Part shown: in pieces, positions 41,765-55,700 of the stretch
Layout of the letters: each line of letters begins with the position of its first letter
How positions within the stretch are numbered: the first letter of the stretch is position 1
Assembly: GCA_037013685.1 (NCBI GenBank)
Contig: CM072893.1
Span: forward strand, 19,859,736 to 19,923,735
DNA length: 64,000 bases
Source of the DNA: Acridotheres tristis
Lineage: Eukaryota; Chordata; Aves; Passeriformes; Sturnidae
Reading direction: 5' to 3'
The notes under the pieces: model-generated
Databases searched by the model: none
What the model saw: only the letters and a program-made list of their open reading frames with translations
Told to the model about the DNA's origin: nothing
Translations under genes and position numbers: made by a program

Positions 41765-44700
41765 AATACTGGATATAGATTTTCTTCATCTTCTGTCAGT
41801 GTGTTTCGCAGGAATGACTTTCATGATTGGACTGCAGGGGAGCAGAAATGTTGTAGCAACACTAAAGAGAAAATATATATTTGGAAGCATATGACTTGAG
41901 GCATTGTTTGAGCTCAGCTTGTGCCACCCCAAAATTATACGTTTCAGCTTTATAAAGTAAGGCATACTGAACAACAGTTGAAGCTCAACAAAGCATTTAC
42001 AATTCAAATTTTGTGCCTGTCTAGCTTGCCTGTCACTGAAAGTTAGGCTTAAATTCACAAAGGGGGTTATTCAGAAGCAAAATAAAATGCTGCTCCTATA
42101 GAAAATTTTAAATGTAGTACATATTCAGATAAGCAACTGTTGTGCAATATCTGGAACCAGAAGTGGTGGTAGTAGTGAGTGCAGTGACCTGTGCTGCAAA
42201 TAAAATCAGTTTGAATTGTCAGATATCAGCTCAGCACAAAAGGCATTTTGTTTTATGTCTATTCCCCTGTCCCTGGATTCCTCCCATCTGTGCTGAGGTG
42301 ATGCCTCTAAGGATCATCAGAGTAACTTTTTAACACACTTCAATGAAATGGCTTCCACTACAAACAATTTTCAAACGACTTTGTGCTTCCTCAGTAGCAT
42401 AAGCTGTCAGCAATACAGTGAGAATGTAACCTAACCCCTTTCTTGGAAGAAGCCTGCAGTGAAGTGTGAGTCCCCAAAGCCCTGTTGTTCCCAGTAAAAG
42501 CTGCTCTGGATGTTACCTGTGATGGTAACAAGTGCTGGGGGTTTTAAACCCTTGAAGAACTTAAAAACTGTAGGCTGGTAGCACACCAAGGAAGTATCAG
42601 TCTGGTGAAACTGGTAATTCACAGCTTGGATATACTGGTACTACCAGATAAATATCCTTAGAGTAGAAATTAGGGTTATTAGTTACCACAATTTGTTAAT
42701 TGATTGTCACAATGTGGTTTGGCAGTACTAATATTCTGCTATAATCCAAAACATGAGGCAATGTCTAATTACCAATTTCATCTCTTGAAACTCAGTTCTT
42801 TTATGTATTTCCCTCCTTCTGTTAGCAGATGTGCACCAAGAACCTGTCATGATGTTATCTCTGATGATTATATTATTGACTTAGGCATTAGTAAATATTC
42901 TATATTCTGTGTTATTTTATTCATTCATTTATCTCTGAGTGATTCAGCTTTACCAATACCAAAAAATTGCAGCTAGTTTGTCTGAGCACTGGATCTTGTA
43001 ATTCCCTTTCTCTTGCTATCCTGCATCACTGACTTTTTTCCCTGTCAGCTAGTCTGTCTAGCCAGTTTTTCCTCTCACCCTGAAGAAGGTATCTTCGCTT
43101 CATTCAGTAAATTTCTCTAGACACATTTGACTCTTTGGCCTAAATTTCCCCCGACTGTAATGGAAGCTCAGACAACTTGCTCACGTTTCATGCGAAAGTC
43201 ATCACAAGATGTGAGCCCGTGAAATAGTGTGTATAGACCCCATTCAGCCTGCTCAGATTTAAATATGAAAACAGTAAAATGATGTGTTCTCACTGAGGGT
43301 GGGAGCAAAGATGAATTTAATTAGTTAAAAATCTATTAAAATGTTGAACTGCAAAAAGCTCTATGAAAATTTTCCTTAAAGAAAAATGGAAACCTAGCAA
43401 CAGTTTCTGCAAATTTTACAAATGTCTTCTCACTACCTAAGGCAAACTAAAACTGTCTCAAGATGAAATTCTCCTCTTGTTGATGAAGATAAACCTACAT
43501 TTTCTCTAGCATCTTCATTCATTTCATACTGTGCACATGTGAAAAATCTTGGGTACAGATCCAAACTTTGTTTACTGCTGTCAGTAGTTCCACTGATTGG
43601 CAGTTTTCCTATCATGTACTACCTAACTTAAGAGAAACGTGAAATTAATTTATAAACCCTGGGTTTTCTTCAATAATTAGATACAAGTAGGGACTGGGAA
43701 GGAATAACAAGGCCAGATCAGGACTACAGGGAAGTTTTTTCAAGACAAATATGATAAGAAAAAAAATCAGGCCTTTAACATATTTGTGCCATTCTTTGGT
43801 GTAAATGAAAATTAGTTCCTAAGAGAACTAGAAATCTGAGGAATAGCCTGTGCCCAGGGGATCATCCTTCTGTGTGGGAAGGGCAAGAGGTTTCAGGAGA
43901 GTGAGTCAAACTAATTCAGTGAGATAAAGTTATGTGCTGGGAGTCTGTAACCAGTGATGAAACCATGCAGGTAATCAGAGTCCAGGGGGACTGGGCTGCT
44001 AGTGGCTAATATCCAGAAAGGCACTGCAGCTTCCCAAATAAAGGGGAAAAAACAGTTTATGGAGTATAAAGACTTTTTCACAAAAGAATTATTACTGATA
44101 TTCAAGTGATTGAAATGTGCTCAATCTGGTGTGTGTAGGTGCCTCATTTGAAACAAGAGGCATGATTTTGGCAAAGGCAAAGGAGCAACAGATGCTTGTG
44201 ACAACCGAGTTGTGTAACAGGCTTCTCTTTCTGCAACATAGTTGAGCTGTTTGTCACAGAAAGTTTAACTGAAATGTTAAGGCATCTGATACTAATCAGA
44301 GGGATATGAAAAAAAATGGAGGTGTGATACATACAATTGGGGTATGATCTTGTTTTCCTTACATTGATATTTCACTGGATTCTGCATTTGCTAGAGTTGC
44401 ATATAACCATAACCTCAGCTACTTGACCTTTTGTACGACCACAAGAATTTTGTATTTATCTCAATTATATAATAAAGAAACAAGGCCTGCAGCTGGTTGA
44501 GAACTTTGTAGACGAACAGAAGGAAAGAGAGTGGGAATTATTTGAACAGAAGAGGCATTTGGTATACATTGTAAACCCCAACATTTGTACTTTGCTGTGC
44601 TGAACTGGGTTCTGATACAGATATTTAGGCACTGGCTAATAAGAGTGTGTCAATAAGGTATTTGTGAGGTTGCACTGTTTTGACACCAGGGCTATTTAGA

Positions 44701-46039
44701 AACTATGTTTAGGTCACTGTGATGTCAATGGTATTGTAAATGAGGTACTATTAGGCATGGAAATGAACTGCTTTTAGACAGGGAAATACCTCACATATAC
44801 TGTGGTGAATCCATAAGGACATATCTGGATTTGGTGATCTGAGTTATAAAAAGTGCATTTAAGAATAGCCACAGATCTCCCTAAAAATATAACTTTACTG
44901 TTTGTGATTTATTTTGCCCTGCCAAGCCAAGAAAGTTGTGACACAGAAATAGATAACAAAGCCCTGCCAAGTTTTTGCTTTGAAAGATACTTCTTTTGAG
45001 TGGCTGCCATAGTGTAAATAGAAAATAATTTTGCCTCTTAATTTCTGCTGAAGTAAACCTTGGCTTATTGTAATGATTTTAATATCTGTTATCACGATTG
45101 AACATAACAATATTAATTGAATCTTGTATAATCTAACACAGGAGCTTGCCCTGTCATGAGGAAAATGTCAGCCAGAAATCACAGTTAATCATTGCAAAAT
45201 ATTATTAGGAAAAATAAGTCTTGCTCATTTACTATTCACACAAGTGGGTGATCTGTAGAATGCTTCCCAGTCTAGGAAAATAAAACTACATACAGTATCA
45301 ATATTTGCATGTTGAGCAACAGCAGATGTAGTCTGAATAGCTATGTAGTGTAGTTTCATATGAAGTACCCTCAGTAGTATGCTACTGAAAATGAGAAGAA
45401 AGAGTTGATATTATGCAATTTCTGAAATTTATTGCAGTCTTGATCATTACACTGCACTTACTGCAGCAGACCTTACACATTACAGTAGTTTACAGTTGTA
45501 TCGTCTGTACATCAGTAATAACGATTAGCAATTAGCTACAAACAATTATTTCAGCATCACTTACAAAAACCAATTTCAAGTTGTCACTTTAAAAACTGCA
45601 GTAATGACCAGGAGTTTTTCTTCAGGAAAATGTACATTTATTTTCAGGTACAATCTTATTAATGAAGCATATTTAAACTATAGCCACAAGCACTAACACA
45701 AATAGCTTTTCCATTCTCGACACAAATATAGGTTGATAGATTGAAGCTACCATGCATTTTTGATTTTTCGTAAGAGAAAACATGGTTCAATTATATCTGT
45801 TTCTAAATTTTTGCTACCCACTTTGCCCTTCACCATTTTCATCATAACTCTAAATAGTAAATCCAGCCTAATTCCTGGGTGAGACAGCCACCATAGCAGG
45901 GCAAATCTTGTGAGAAAGTGAATATTTCTCTTCCATTAATTAACATCTTTTATCACTAATAACGAGACTGTACACATACTAAACAAAAAACCAACAAAAC
46001 CAACCATGTCATGTTCATAATAATTTCATGTGTGGCCTT

Positions 46040-46370
46040 GACTGCCAGAAGAGTGCTGGCCCATGAGCTGGAAGATGTGTGTGGGCAGGGACAGTTCACT
46101 CTCTGAGGGATGGAGCCAGCTGAAGCTCATGCAGCAGAAACAGGAGAGCAGGCAGTGGGGGAGTCACACTTCAGGGCAGTATTCTGTCAGATTTATCTGT
46201 ATCTCCCCAGGATGAGTTTTAGTGTGGAGAGGGTGAGATGAGATGTCTCTTACAGCTTTAAGATATAATTTCTTGAGTTTATTTTTTTAAGGAGTTAGAG
46301 TCTGCATTCACAGTTCATATGTGATCACCTTGAAACCAATAAATGGGACTCAAAACAAAAAAAAAAAAAA
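46040..46370 (+). other. Possible 3' end of a retroposed transcript with poly(A) tail
   Basis: AATAAA at 46338-46343 is followed 13 nt later by 14 uninterrupted A residues (46357-46370). Signal, short spacer, then a genomic A-tract is the layout of a processed retrocopy. The preceding 300 bp is less AT-rich than its surroundings but shows no coding similarity I recognise, and no target-site duplication is obvious. It could equally be a chance A-run. Confidence 0.3.
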
Positions 46371-47495
46371 CCTTGTATCTTTTTTAAGGCAACACCAGGT
46401 TTATTTCAGTGTTGCTCTCCAGAGGAGGCACTAGGCATGCTGAATGATTGCTGTTAAATGCTTAGTAACATGGATAATCACTAAAAGAAACGAAGTATAC
46501 CAATGCCATCTCAAAGTTCTTCTCTGTATCTTTTTTGCCTTCAAGAAAATATCCAAGGATAGTTGCATACAAAAAAACCCCATAGCCAAACTTCTTAAGT
46601 TAAATGTTTCTTATGGAGACGTTGTCAGAGTGAAGCAGGACTAGAGATTATCTCAAGAGATCATTACTCTGTGCCTCTGCCCCAAGACAGGATCAGCATT
46701 GTCGTTGTCATATCTGGCAGAAGCTTACAGTCATTTTACTAGAGAGATGTCACAATTTACGTAGGCAATCTACTCCAGTGCTTAATTATCCTTATTCTTA
46801 GTCAGTTTTTCCAAATTCTTGCCTTGGTCTTCCTTGCAGCCCATTACCTCTTGTCCTGCCAGTGTAGCCCATGAAGAACAGATTGCAGTCACACCCAAGT
46901 ATTCCCCAAGGACACTTTCCTGAAAAGAGCAGGACAGCAAGAGCATATTTTCTCATAAGAATTAATGATGGGGGAAATGCATACAGGGACTTAAATACAC
47001 GGTTTAAAATCACAGGGAGCAGGATCACTGGGAGGAGAGTCTCTTTTCTGTTGCTGTCCTTTCAGCATGGATCACTGTTCTAAAATTATCATCTGTGCCA
47101 TCTATGAGACAATGCCCAAGAAAACTCTTCAATGTAAGCATTCTTAATGTCTCTTTCTGGACAGTTGCATCTTCATCATCTTCCTGAGATAAATCAAAGC
47201 AAATCCATCACAGGTGAGGGACAGAAAAAATGGGGCAAGGATGGTAGTTAGTGGAGCACAGTATTAAATGGTCAGCAGCAGAAACTTTAAGTAGTGGACA
47301 GAGAAACAGAGGACAGTGAGACAACACTGTATTGCCTTAATGTCTGCTGAACCCTTCTACACACATAGAAATGATCATAAAGTTTTCCCAGTATTCTCTC
47401 TCCTGCAAGCCATCCAATACCTATTTGTTCCACCTTTTGTTGCTCTTCATATTTGCAAGTAGTGAAATGGGCTGACAGAGATGACCTGGTCATTC

Positions 47496-47501
47496 TTTAT
47501 T
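47496..47501 (-). terminator. DRD1C: Candidate poly(A) signal of the dopamine receptor gene
   Basis: TTTATT on the plus strand (AATAAA on the minus), about 370 bp beyond the receptor stop codon. No earlier AATAAA was noticed between it and the stop. Confidence 0.45.
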
Positions 47502-47868
47502 TTGTGAATCATAATATATTTCTACTTTCTGAAGGTATTGGCTGCCTGAACGATGAGATTTTTTTACTTTGATCTAATTATCTCATTATTCTTAATACAT
47601 ATCTCAAATTTGACTGCAGAATGGGGGTGAACAAATGCATGGGAGATGTATAATGCTTGTGAGAGTAAGGGGTGAAGGTGGCTATGGGAAGAGGTTAATG
47701 TATGGCTGCTATGTGCCTTTGGAATGGACTCCATATGCCTATCGCCCATCTGTGACAAGAGCAGTGTTTTCCCATCCCCCTGGCATGGGACTTTTGTTAC
47801 TGGGGAACACAGATGGAGACAGGGAGCCCTTTCCCTGCATGGTGGCTGTGTGTGAAGTGTTTAATCAC

Positions 47869-49245
47869 TCATCCCTCTGAAACAAGGCAATGGGGTCCCT
47901 CACACTGACCAAGTCCTGTCTGTATGGGGGCAACCGTTTCCAGGGATGGCTTTGCCTTGCAATCCAATTGTAAAATAGCTGGCACTTGACAACTATTAGG
48001 GCTGCTGCCAGGGCCAGTCTGTGTCTGAGAAGTCACAACCCTCTTCTCCATAGACATCTCCTCGCTGCTGTCCTCTCCCTGGAGGCTTATGGCATGGGGC
48101 ACGGGCTGCACCCAGGCGGTGATGGCAGCAGGAGGTACTGAGGATGGGACAGCTCCTTCCTTCTGGCAGGTGCTGTCATGGTGATAGGAAACCAGCTCAT
48201 TGCTGAAGTTGATCCTCTCCACAGGGGATTTGGGTGTGCCACAGCAGCAGCACCGGCAGCCCAAGAGATTGCTGAAAGCCTTTCTGAAGTCTGCGTTGAA
48301 AGCATAGATCACTGGATTCACTGAAGAGTTGGCCCAGCCAAACCACACAAAGACATTGAAGGTGGTTTGGCCAATACAGAGTGACTGTCCTTCAGGGTCT
48401 CCCTGGAGGCTGGGCTGGCAGAAAGGCAGCAGGCAGTTCAGCAGGAAGAAGGGCAGCCAGCAGCAAACAAAGACTCCCATTATGATAGAAAGTGTCTGCA
48501 GCACCTTGGTCTCCTTGTGCAAGGAACTCCGCAAAGAGGAGGTGGGCTCCTTGCCAGGAGCTGGCCACTGGCCCCCGGCTCTCTCAAGGGTGGAGATGCG
48601 GCGGATCTGGGCCTGGGCAATTCTGTAGATCCTGGTATAGGTGATGATCATTATGGCCACGGGGATGTAGAAGCTGATAAGGGAGGAGGTGATGGCATAA
48701 GCGCGGTTCAATCTGACATCGCAGCAGGGTGTCCCAGGTAGCCAGGAGCCTGGATCTCTGCTGTCCTTGGCTTTATGCCAGTGTAGCTGCACTGGGATGA
48801 AGGAGATGAGGATCGAGAGAGCCCAGGCCGTGGCTATCATGGCACAAGCAAGGCGCTGCGTCATCCTGCGCTCGTACCGAAAGGGGCTGGCAATGGCCCA
48901 GTACCGGTCCAGGCTGATGATGCAGAGGTGAAGGATGGAGGCAGTGGAGCACATGATGTCGAAGGCCACCCAGGTGTCACAAAAGTGGCTACCAAAGAGC
49001 CAGGAGCCTCCAGCCACCTCAGTGACCGCCTTCCAGGGCATCACCAAGACGGCCACACAGAGGTCCGAGACGGCCAGCGACAGCACGAACCAGTTGGTGA
49101 CCTTGTTGCGGAGGTGGCGGAAGCGCAGGATGGCGAGGCACACGAGAGCATTGCCCAGCAGCGTGCTCAGCACCAGGGCGCCCAGCAGGCACCCGGTGAG
49201 TGCCCGCAGCACCCGCGGGCCGTCCCCCAGCATTGCGCTCCCCAT
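47869..49245 (-). CDS. DRD1C: D1-like dopamine receptor, non-mammalian D1C/D1D subtype
   Basis: Gs-coupled aminergic receptor that raises cAMP in response to dopamine; plasma membrane. Intronless 458-residue frame, the usual D1-class size. Visible landmarks: N32 in GNALV (TM1), D61 in LAVSD (TM2), C89, amine-binding D96 in [11 protein letters not shown] (TM3), DRY 113-115, TM5 serines S187, S188 and S191, W263 in CCWLPFF (TM6), and NPVIYAF at 310-316 (TM7). The third loop is short and the tail long (about 140 residues) with a CRCCCC palmitoylation cluster, both D1-class traits. The ATG at 49243-49245 leaves a short N-terminus before TM1; a second ATG at 49231-49233 is possible. The frame is open further upstream (to 49758), but that part is CpG-island sequence without receptor similarity. 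The subtype is judged from memory: D1A and D1B have different loops and tails, and bird literature also uses D1D for this receptor. Confidence 0.88.
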   Translation of the reverse strand: MGSAMLGDGPRVLRALTGCLLGALVLSTLLGNALVCLAILRFRHLRNKVTNWFVLSLAVSDLCVAVLVMPWKAVTEVAGGSWLFGSHFCDTWVAFDIMCSTASILHLCIISLDRYWAIASPFRYERRMTQRLACAMIATAWALSILISFIPVQLHWHKAKDSRDPGSWLPGTPCCDVRLNRAYAITSSLISFYIPVAIMIITYTRIYRIAQAQIRRISTLERAGGQWPAPGKEPTSSLRSSLHKETKVLQTLSIIMGVFVCCWLPFFLLNCLLPFCQPSLQGDPEGQSLCIGQTTFNVFVWFGWANSSVNPVIYAFNADFRKAFSNLLGCRCCCCGTPKSPVERINFSNELVSYHHDSTCQKEGAVPSSVPPAAITAWVQPVPHAISLQGEDSSEEMSMEKRVVTSQTQTGPGSSPNSCQVPAILQLDCKAKPSLETVAPIQTGLGQCEGPHCLVSEG

Positions 49246-49670
49246 CGGGGGCGCTGCCCGGGCCCTCCCGTCCCCTCCAGCCGGCGGGACAGCTCCCGAG
49301 GCGGCGGCGGGACCGTCCCGGCCAGCGCTGCCCGCGGCTCTGCGAGCGGCCGCCCCCGGGGGCATCTCCGCCCGCCGCCCTCCGTGTGCCCGAGGCGATG
49401 GCGGCTCGGGCTGGCCCGGGCTACTCACCTGCCGGGGCCTCGCCTCTCGCCTCCCGGCTCGCCGGGGCCGGGCTGGGTGCGCGCTCCGCCCGCGGCTCCG
49501 GGCGGTGCCGAGCGGCCCCGAGCGAGCGGGGCCGGCCGGGACGGGATCGGGCTCTTCCCACCCGCGCCGGGCCAGCTTTCCCCACAGCAGCGCCCTGGAA
49601 AAGCCCTTCCCAGCCCTGTGCTTGTCCGAGGGGCGGGGGCGAGGCAGGACCTGGCGCTTCCCAAGTGTCT
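49050..49670. promoter_or_regulatory. DRD1C: CpG island over the 5' end of the dopamine receptor gene
   Basis: CpG-rich from TM2-coding sequence through about 400 bp upstream of the start codon, then a sharp fall to AT-rich DNA near 49700. The receptor promoter and 5' UTR probably lie in 49246-49700 on the minus strand; no TATA box seen. Confidence 0.6.
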
Positions 49671-49759
49671 CCTTTTGGAGACCGCGATCACATCCCAGCT
49701 CGGTTAGCCAGCAGGATGTCACTTCGTGTCGGTTTACGTGCACTGGGAATGCGCTCAAA

Positions 49760-52700
49760 CCTGGCTGTCAGAAGCTGTTTTCACCAAAATAGTGTTGAGC
49801 TGTTTATTTTCTGTTTTGAAATTTTATGTAATGAAAGAAAAGCATGGAAACTTAAGATCTCTAGTTTGGATCTGCTGCATTTTGGCAATAAGTTGTTAGC
49901 AGTACCCAAACCCTGCCTCTGTATTTTTCAGCCAAAGGTGTTTTCTGATGTATTTCAACAGTCTTTTATTTGTTATTATAATAATATGCATATTGCTATG
50001 TAAGTGCATATAATTACAGCACATATTTACAGCCTACATTCACTAAAGTACCCTAATGCAAATAGGGTATAATCCTTCGTTTTCAAAGAATTTGCATGGT
50101 AATCTTGTCATTAAAAAAAAGAGATTAGGACATGAATAGAAAATATCAGTTAATGTAATTGATTGACATGGAAAACAGATGTTTATTTTTACATTATGTA
50201 TTTTTTTATTTCTTTGCTTCTTAATTAAAACTACTCCAGTCACTAGTTCCAATACAAATAATTTTCAAGCAGTAAGTATCTGATTTCCATTGTACCCTTA
50301 CGATATTTCTGATAATTAGTAGAGAGAGTGGAAATTTTTAAAATAAATCTTGAACAGCATAGCTGGCAGCTTACCTTGTAAAAAAATCAGGATATTTAAA
50401 CTAAACTAGCTGGATTGTACCATTTCATAACAGATTGTTAACATTTGGTCCTGTTTTTTAAGATTCTATTTTCTTTGTGCCTTGGACATGAGAGTCTTCA
50501 TTAAGCAGCCCACTGTGTTATTCCTGCTATGATAGTGAAAATTGGAATACATTTCTTGTTAATGTGTTTATCTGTAAGACTAACTCATAATTCAAACAAC
50601 TGCTGGAGAATCTTTTCTAATTAAATATACACTTTGTTAAAGCAATAGGAGCTGTAAAAATAACACAGGCTGGCTTGTAGGAACCAACTCCACTTTTGTC
50701 TTATTTGGAACCATCTGTAGTTCCACACATGTGGATTTTTCCAACATTTGCAAACCACAGTAGGTCTCTGATGTTCATTTCAATAGTAAGGACTAAATCT
50801 TAATTTGTAAGAATTATCTACACACTTGTTAATTTGACTTGATACATTTACTTTTATTTAGCAATCAATAAAATGACCACAAAGGACAGAATATATTTGT
50901 GAAGGATTGTAAGTGGGACAGTAGCTGGACCTAAGGCAATACAGCACTGAAAAGGAAAGAGCAGTGCTTTTGCATATTCAGCAGACAGTAGTGCTGCAGG
51001 GCTCTGTAGCACAAGGTAGCCAGCATTCTCCATATTAAAATAACTGTGTATTTCCTGTTCCCAGGATCACATTATGCTCTGTGACTATCTCTAGCTCCTT
51101 TTTAGCATGCATTATAAAGGAGAGTGTTTATGATGATGCTATTTTGTGTGCATATCTATGAGTGCCCTACCCCAAAATTTTGTGGCTATTGGTTGAAGTA
51201 AAATCTGACTGATCAATCTCAAAAAATAACCTTCTGACTTTTGTAATTAAAGCAGGGATCTAGGTTGAAGTCAGAACCCCTACTAATATCCTTATTGATA
51301 GGAAGGTTACAGTATGGACTCAGCCCTTACTAAACACAATAGAATCTGCACAGAGATACATTGTGAGTGCTCTTACCATAAGAGAAAACATCGACACATT
51401 CCTCTTCTTAGATACCAGAGGATCCAAGTGGAATATATAAATGCTTAGGAAACTATACAGTGAGTCAGTGGCAAAGACAGAAATAGAAACATTGCCCTGC
51501 TTTTATTCCTATATTGGGCCAGGAAGGAGTGAAGTGTAAGCTTATGGGAGAGGGAGGAAAGAAAAACACAGGGGAAAAGAAAACACAACACCGTGTGGAA
51601 ATTAGTGTGTGAAGTGGGTTGAAAATGATGTAAGCTTTGATGTTAACTATTTCTTGAATTTATCTTATTTGGGATAGAATAGGAAAGTTCTGAGCAAAAT
51701 AATGGAAAAAAATACTGATGGAATGGATAAATCAGCCTCTCATTACTTCAGAAAATTTGTAAGCTCGTTCCATCTGTGAAAAATACAAACTTATCCAGAG
51801 AATATATGTAAGACATATTGCAATATGTATAAAATTGCTTGATTTTTTATGCTTTTTTAAATGCAATCACTGCATTTAAAATCTCTCTCCCTCCAAGAAG
51901 GGATTTATATAAGAAACCAAAATCAGTTTCCTTCTCCTTCCCCTTACTTTCTCCTTGTCTTATTTCTCCCTTGTAAAATTATGTCATCCTAGACTAAGTG
52001 CTCACATGTTGTATAGCACATATGATTAAGAGGAGACCTGATTCATAAATTAAAACTGAGCCTTTAACAGTTTCCTATGACTGCATTTGGAGCTCATGGC
52101 TCAGTCCAGCTCACTGAAGTGCCAGCTGGACAGCTGAGGCAGGCTAAAACTCAGTGCTCAAACAGGATCTGATAATCCAACCCAAGCCTCTAGGTGCCTC
52201 CTGGAAGGGCACTGCCATTGTCATGTCCTGTGCTGGGGTGCCACAGCTGGCTGGGGACAATGAGCCTGCAGCAGGTGAATGGCAGGGTCTGCTCTGTGCT
52301 GGGAGCTGTGAGCAGGGTTAGTGCCATGTGCCACTGATGGTGTGTGCTCATACAGACAGCAGTGGAGGTTACAGCCACGCTGACCCAGTGTCAGCAATTC
52401 TGCTTTGGCAAATGAATGTAATACCAACAGTGGTTAATTTAATAGTTAATTCAGTTTTGAGATCTTGTCCAAATGGAGGAAGATTATTATAACAATCTTA
52501 GGGAAGTGGTGTCAATTTTTAGTATGTGGTCACACTGTGTAAAATGTATTGAGGTACTGGTAAAATGATGCTGTGGTTAAGTTGTCCTCCTTGCAGTCTG
52601 AAAAGCCATTGATAGCTTGTCAATCAGACTAAAATGGGGTTTATGATTAGCTTTGGTGACTTTACAGTCCTGTTGGGGACTGATTTTAAACGTCTTGGGA

Positions 52701-55700
52701 AAAAAGTCATCAAAGGCAATAATATTACATCTGAAACCAATATGATTATCTATCTATCCATCTATTCGTCTCTGCGTAGCTAAAGAATCTTTTTGTACAT
52801 ATATATGTGTCTGTACACTCATAATCTTGGCTTTATATATTATATTCATGCTTACTATGCCATGGGAGTTTTGTGAACTTGATCATATACTGAGACTGCT
52901 AACCTATTTGTATAGTGGACCCAGCATTTACTGTTGAAAATGTTAGTTTATTACAGAGATATGGATTAGTTGTATGAGTGAACCGGAAGCTGATGAATAA
53001 TTCATTGTTTCAGAAACTCTCTAGGGAGGATAGAGGAATAATAACTAAATTGACAGCTAAGTATCAAAAGCATGTTTAGTCTGCTCAGACTTAAGAGAAA
53101 TACCTGAATTTGTGTGATCCAATACAGAGTCCACTCTGTAGCTCTTCATATATTTTGAAGTTAATATGGTTCCCTCAGTGATTTCACCATGAATTTTTAG
53201 CAAATCAGCTCTTGAGTTTGGAATACTTTTAAAGTTAAGTAAGGACTAACTAAAAATATGTAATATCCAACCAAATTGCTTTTCTGGGAAAAGGGCTTGG
53301 TTTCTCTTCTGAATAGAAAGGCTAGAGATATCAAATTCACTTTTTGGGAAGGCCAGCCAAGCATTACTGTATGTGAGTTTATAAATTCCAGTCTGTGATG
53401 TGCTGTGATGCTTTCTATGACCTAATTTGGAGGGACTATTTTGCAATCAGAATTCCCATGTAAGGGCATTAGGAGAACAAAAACTATAGGTTAATGGTTT
53501 TCCACAACACTTACTGGTATCACAGCACTAGGGGTACTCAGCTGTGAAGATGCCACCTCTTGCTGGCTGGACCACAAGCAGCTGAACTAATTTCTTAGAG
53601 AGATAAAGGGAAGTTGCAGTATTTTGACCCTTCAGGTCTCATATGAAAGCTGCCTATTTTTTCTAGCACTTAACCACTTAATGTGTAAGTACTTTCAGAG
53701 TTCTTGGGTATACCACCTAGACAAGATGACTGTTACACTTTTAAAATTATAGGTTTGCTCTGATTTATCTTATAGATATGCCTCAGTTTGAAAGAAAGCT
53801 TTGTTTTCATTACTGAAAAGATTAGAGCAAGAGTAGCTGTCTTTCCATCATATCCTCCAGTTTACAACTGACATAGAGAAGAAAATACTCTCCTTCCCAG
53901 GACTGCCCAAATCCTCTTTGATTATTCCCTTTATCCTCTAGTGATACAGGAAATGCACAGTACCACTTGGAGCCTTACCAACCCTTCTAACTGCTTTCTT
54001 ATTCTCTCTCTGTTGTATTTTACTATTCAGTAAAAATACTGTTCTCAGTATTCAGTTTTGGAGCTGGAGCCCAGAATTCAAGAGGACTGCACTTTAGCTT
54101 TGAGTAGACACCAGTCATTTAGCCATCTTGGGTTTTTTGGCAAATTGCTTTTCAGTGATAAGGTCAATCTATTGCTTTCTTTTATCATTATTTTATTTCT
54201 TTTATTGCCCAGAGCTAGCATTAAGTGAACCTCTTGGTTTTCCCCTTCTGGTGTTCTTCCCCTTCTGGTGGCCCAGCACCCTTGGTTCAGTTCTAGTTAG
54301 CTGCCTCCCTCAAGGCAGCTCAGATGAGAGATCAGGGCTGGCACTTTATCTCCTCTGGCCCCCCAGGTTGTGCCAGTGCCTGAACAGCATTTTTCACCTT
54401 CAGAGCAGACAGCCTTGTCAGCTCAGGCAGGGATGAAATGCCCATTGTGACATTTAGGTTCAGCCCCAAATCCAGAAGGTAAAACCAGAATCTTTAGTTT
54501 CCAGACAGCCCCATGACAGTGCTCTTAACTCTCTTGATCTTGAGCAGCATTGTCTGGCAGCCATGGAGCACCTCTGCAAGGCAAAGCAGCACACATCTGG
54601 CTGCAGGAATGCTGGCTCCTGACACAGCCTAGAGGTTTAGGAGGCAGAACGACGGTTTTAATGCAGTCTTTGCTTTCTTGCACATGAGCTGTATTTTTGA
54701 GTTGCACTTTATTTAACAAAGCAATGCATTCAGCTGCTCGGGTATTTTATGACAGTGCCTGCCATTTTCCAGAGAGGCATATCTGAAAAGAGAAAAGAGC
54801 TTTGGGTTTTGTTTTCTAAACAGGAATACAAAATACATGACATTGCTATAGTAGTCTGTACCTATATTATTTTAACTAGTGTTTCATCTAGGTTAAAGTA
54901 ACCAAGATAATGTGAAAGCCAGTTTATAATAAAGTATTCACCATTTCAAAATGCTACCTTTGTATACTTTAAGATACAAATACCTCATTGACTGTTACTG
55001 CATTTATAAAACTAGCTTTAAAATTAAGATTAAAAGATGCAGTTCACCCCATGTTTCTAATCAGGGCACACACAAAGATCTTGAAGAATGAAAGATTTTT
55101 GAAATTCACTCTTACCAACTGATGTGGCAGAACTATTTTCAAATCATAGTCAGATCTCTGTAGAAATTATTAATTTGTCTCTACTTATGAGAATGTATTT
55201 CCAACATAGCAGATAAATGATGTCTATGCTTTGCTTCAGAATATGTGAATTTTAATTACTTAAAAATAAATGTGCACTTTCACTACTTTTTTGCCGATGT
55301 TCCCACAATGTGTAAATAATTTTTGAGAGATGATGTGCATTGTTTTCAAAGGACAGACTGCAAATGTTTTTTCTGTCTACATAGAGCAGTGCTCAGCACT
55401 CAGTATTAACTAGTCAAATTTAATCTCCAATCCACATGATTTGACTTTAAAGAATTTCAGACAGCCACAGCATTGCTTTTTGTTTTGTTTTGTGTTCATT
55501 TGTTTCAGAGATTTAGTGAAACAGAGCTTATGAGCAAGCTGGCAAGCTTTCTAGCAGCTGGGAGGTGTGATACTTGGTAGGTTGAATTTCAGTGTTTCAT
55601 AAGGAGCATTTCAGTCTCTCATCTTATTACAAGTTATCAGAACTGGTTGGACTGCACAGTCACACTACTTGGGCATGATGCACAATTGCTTCCTGAAGGG

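Larger units (their letters stand above)
35611..47495. other. Intergenic sequence between FGFBP3 and the dopamine receptor
   Basis: AT-rich, with no protein-like reading frame and no recognisable RNA gene. Low-complexity T/G sequence at 41720-41764 and a poly(A) tract at 46357-46370 (see separate entry) are the only distinctive items seen. Some 11.9 kb is otherwise featureless by eye. Confidence 0.55.

Noticed and set aside
49246..49758. N-terminal extension of the dopamine receptor by 171 codons
   Set aside because: Pro/Arg/Ala-rich sequence from the CpG island, unlike any D1 receptor; starting at 49245 gives the normal family length.
54220..54640. tRNA- or SINE-like sequence in the moderately GC-rich patch
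   Set aside because: No A-box/B-box pair or cloverleaf could be built; only a short direct repeat is clear.
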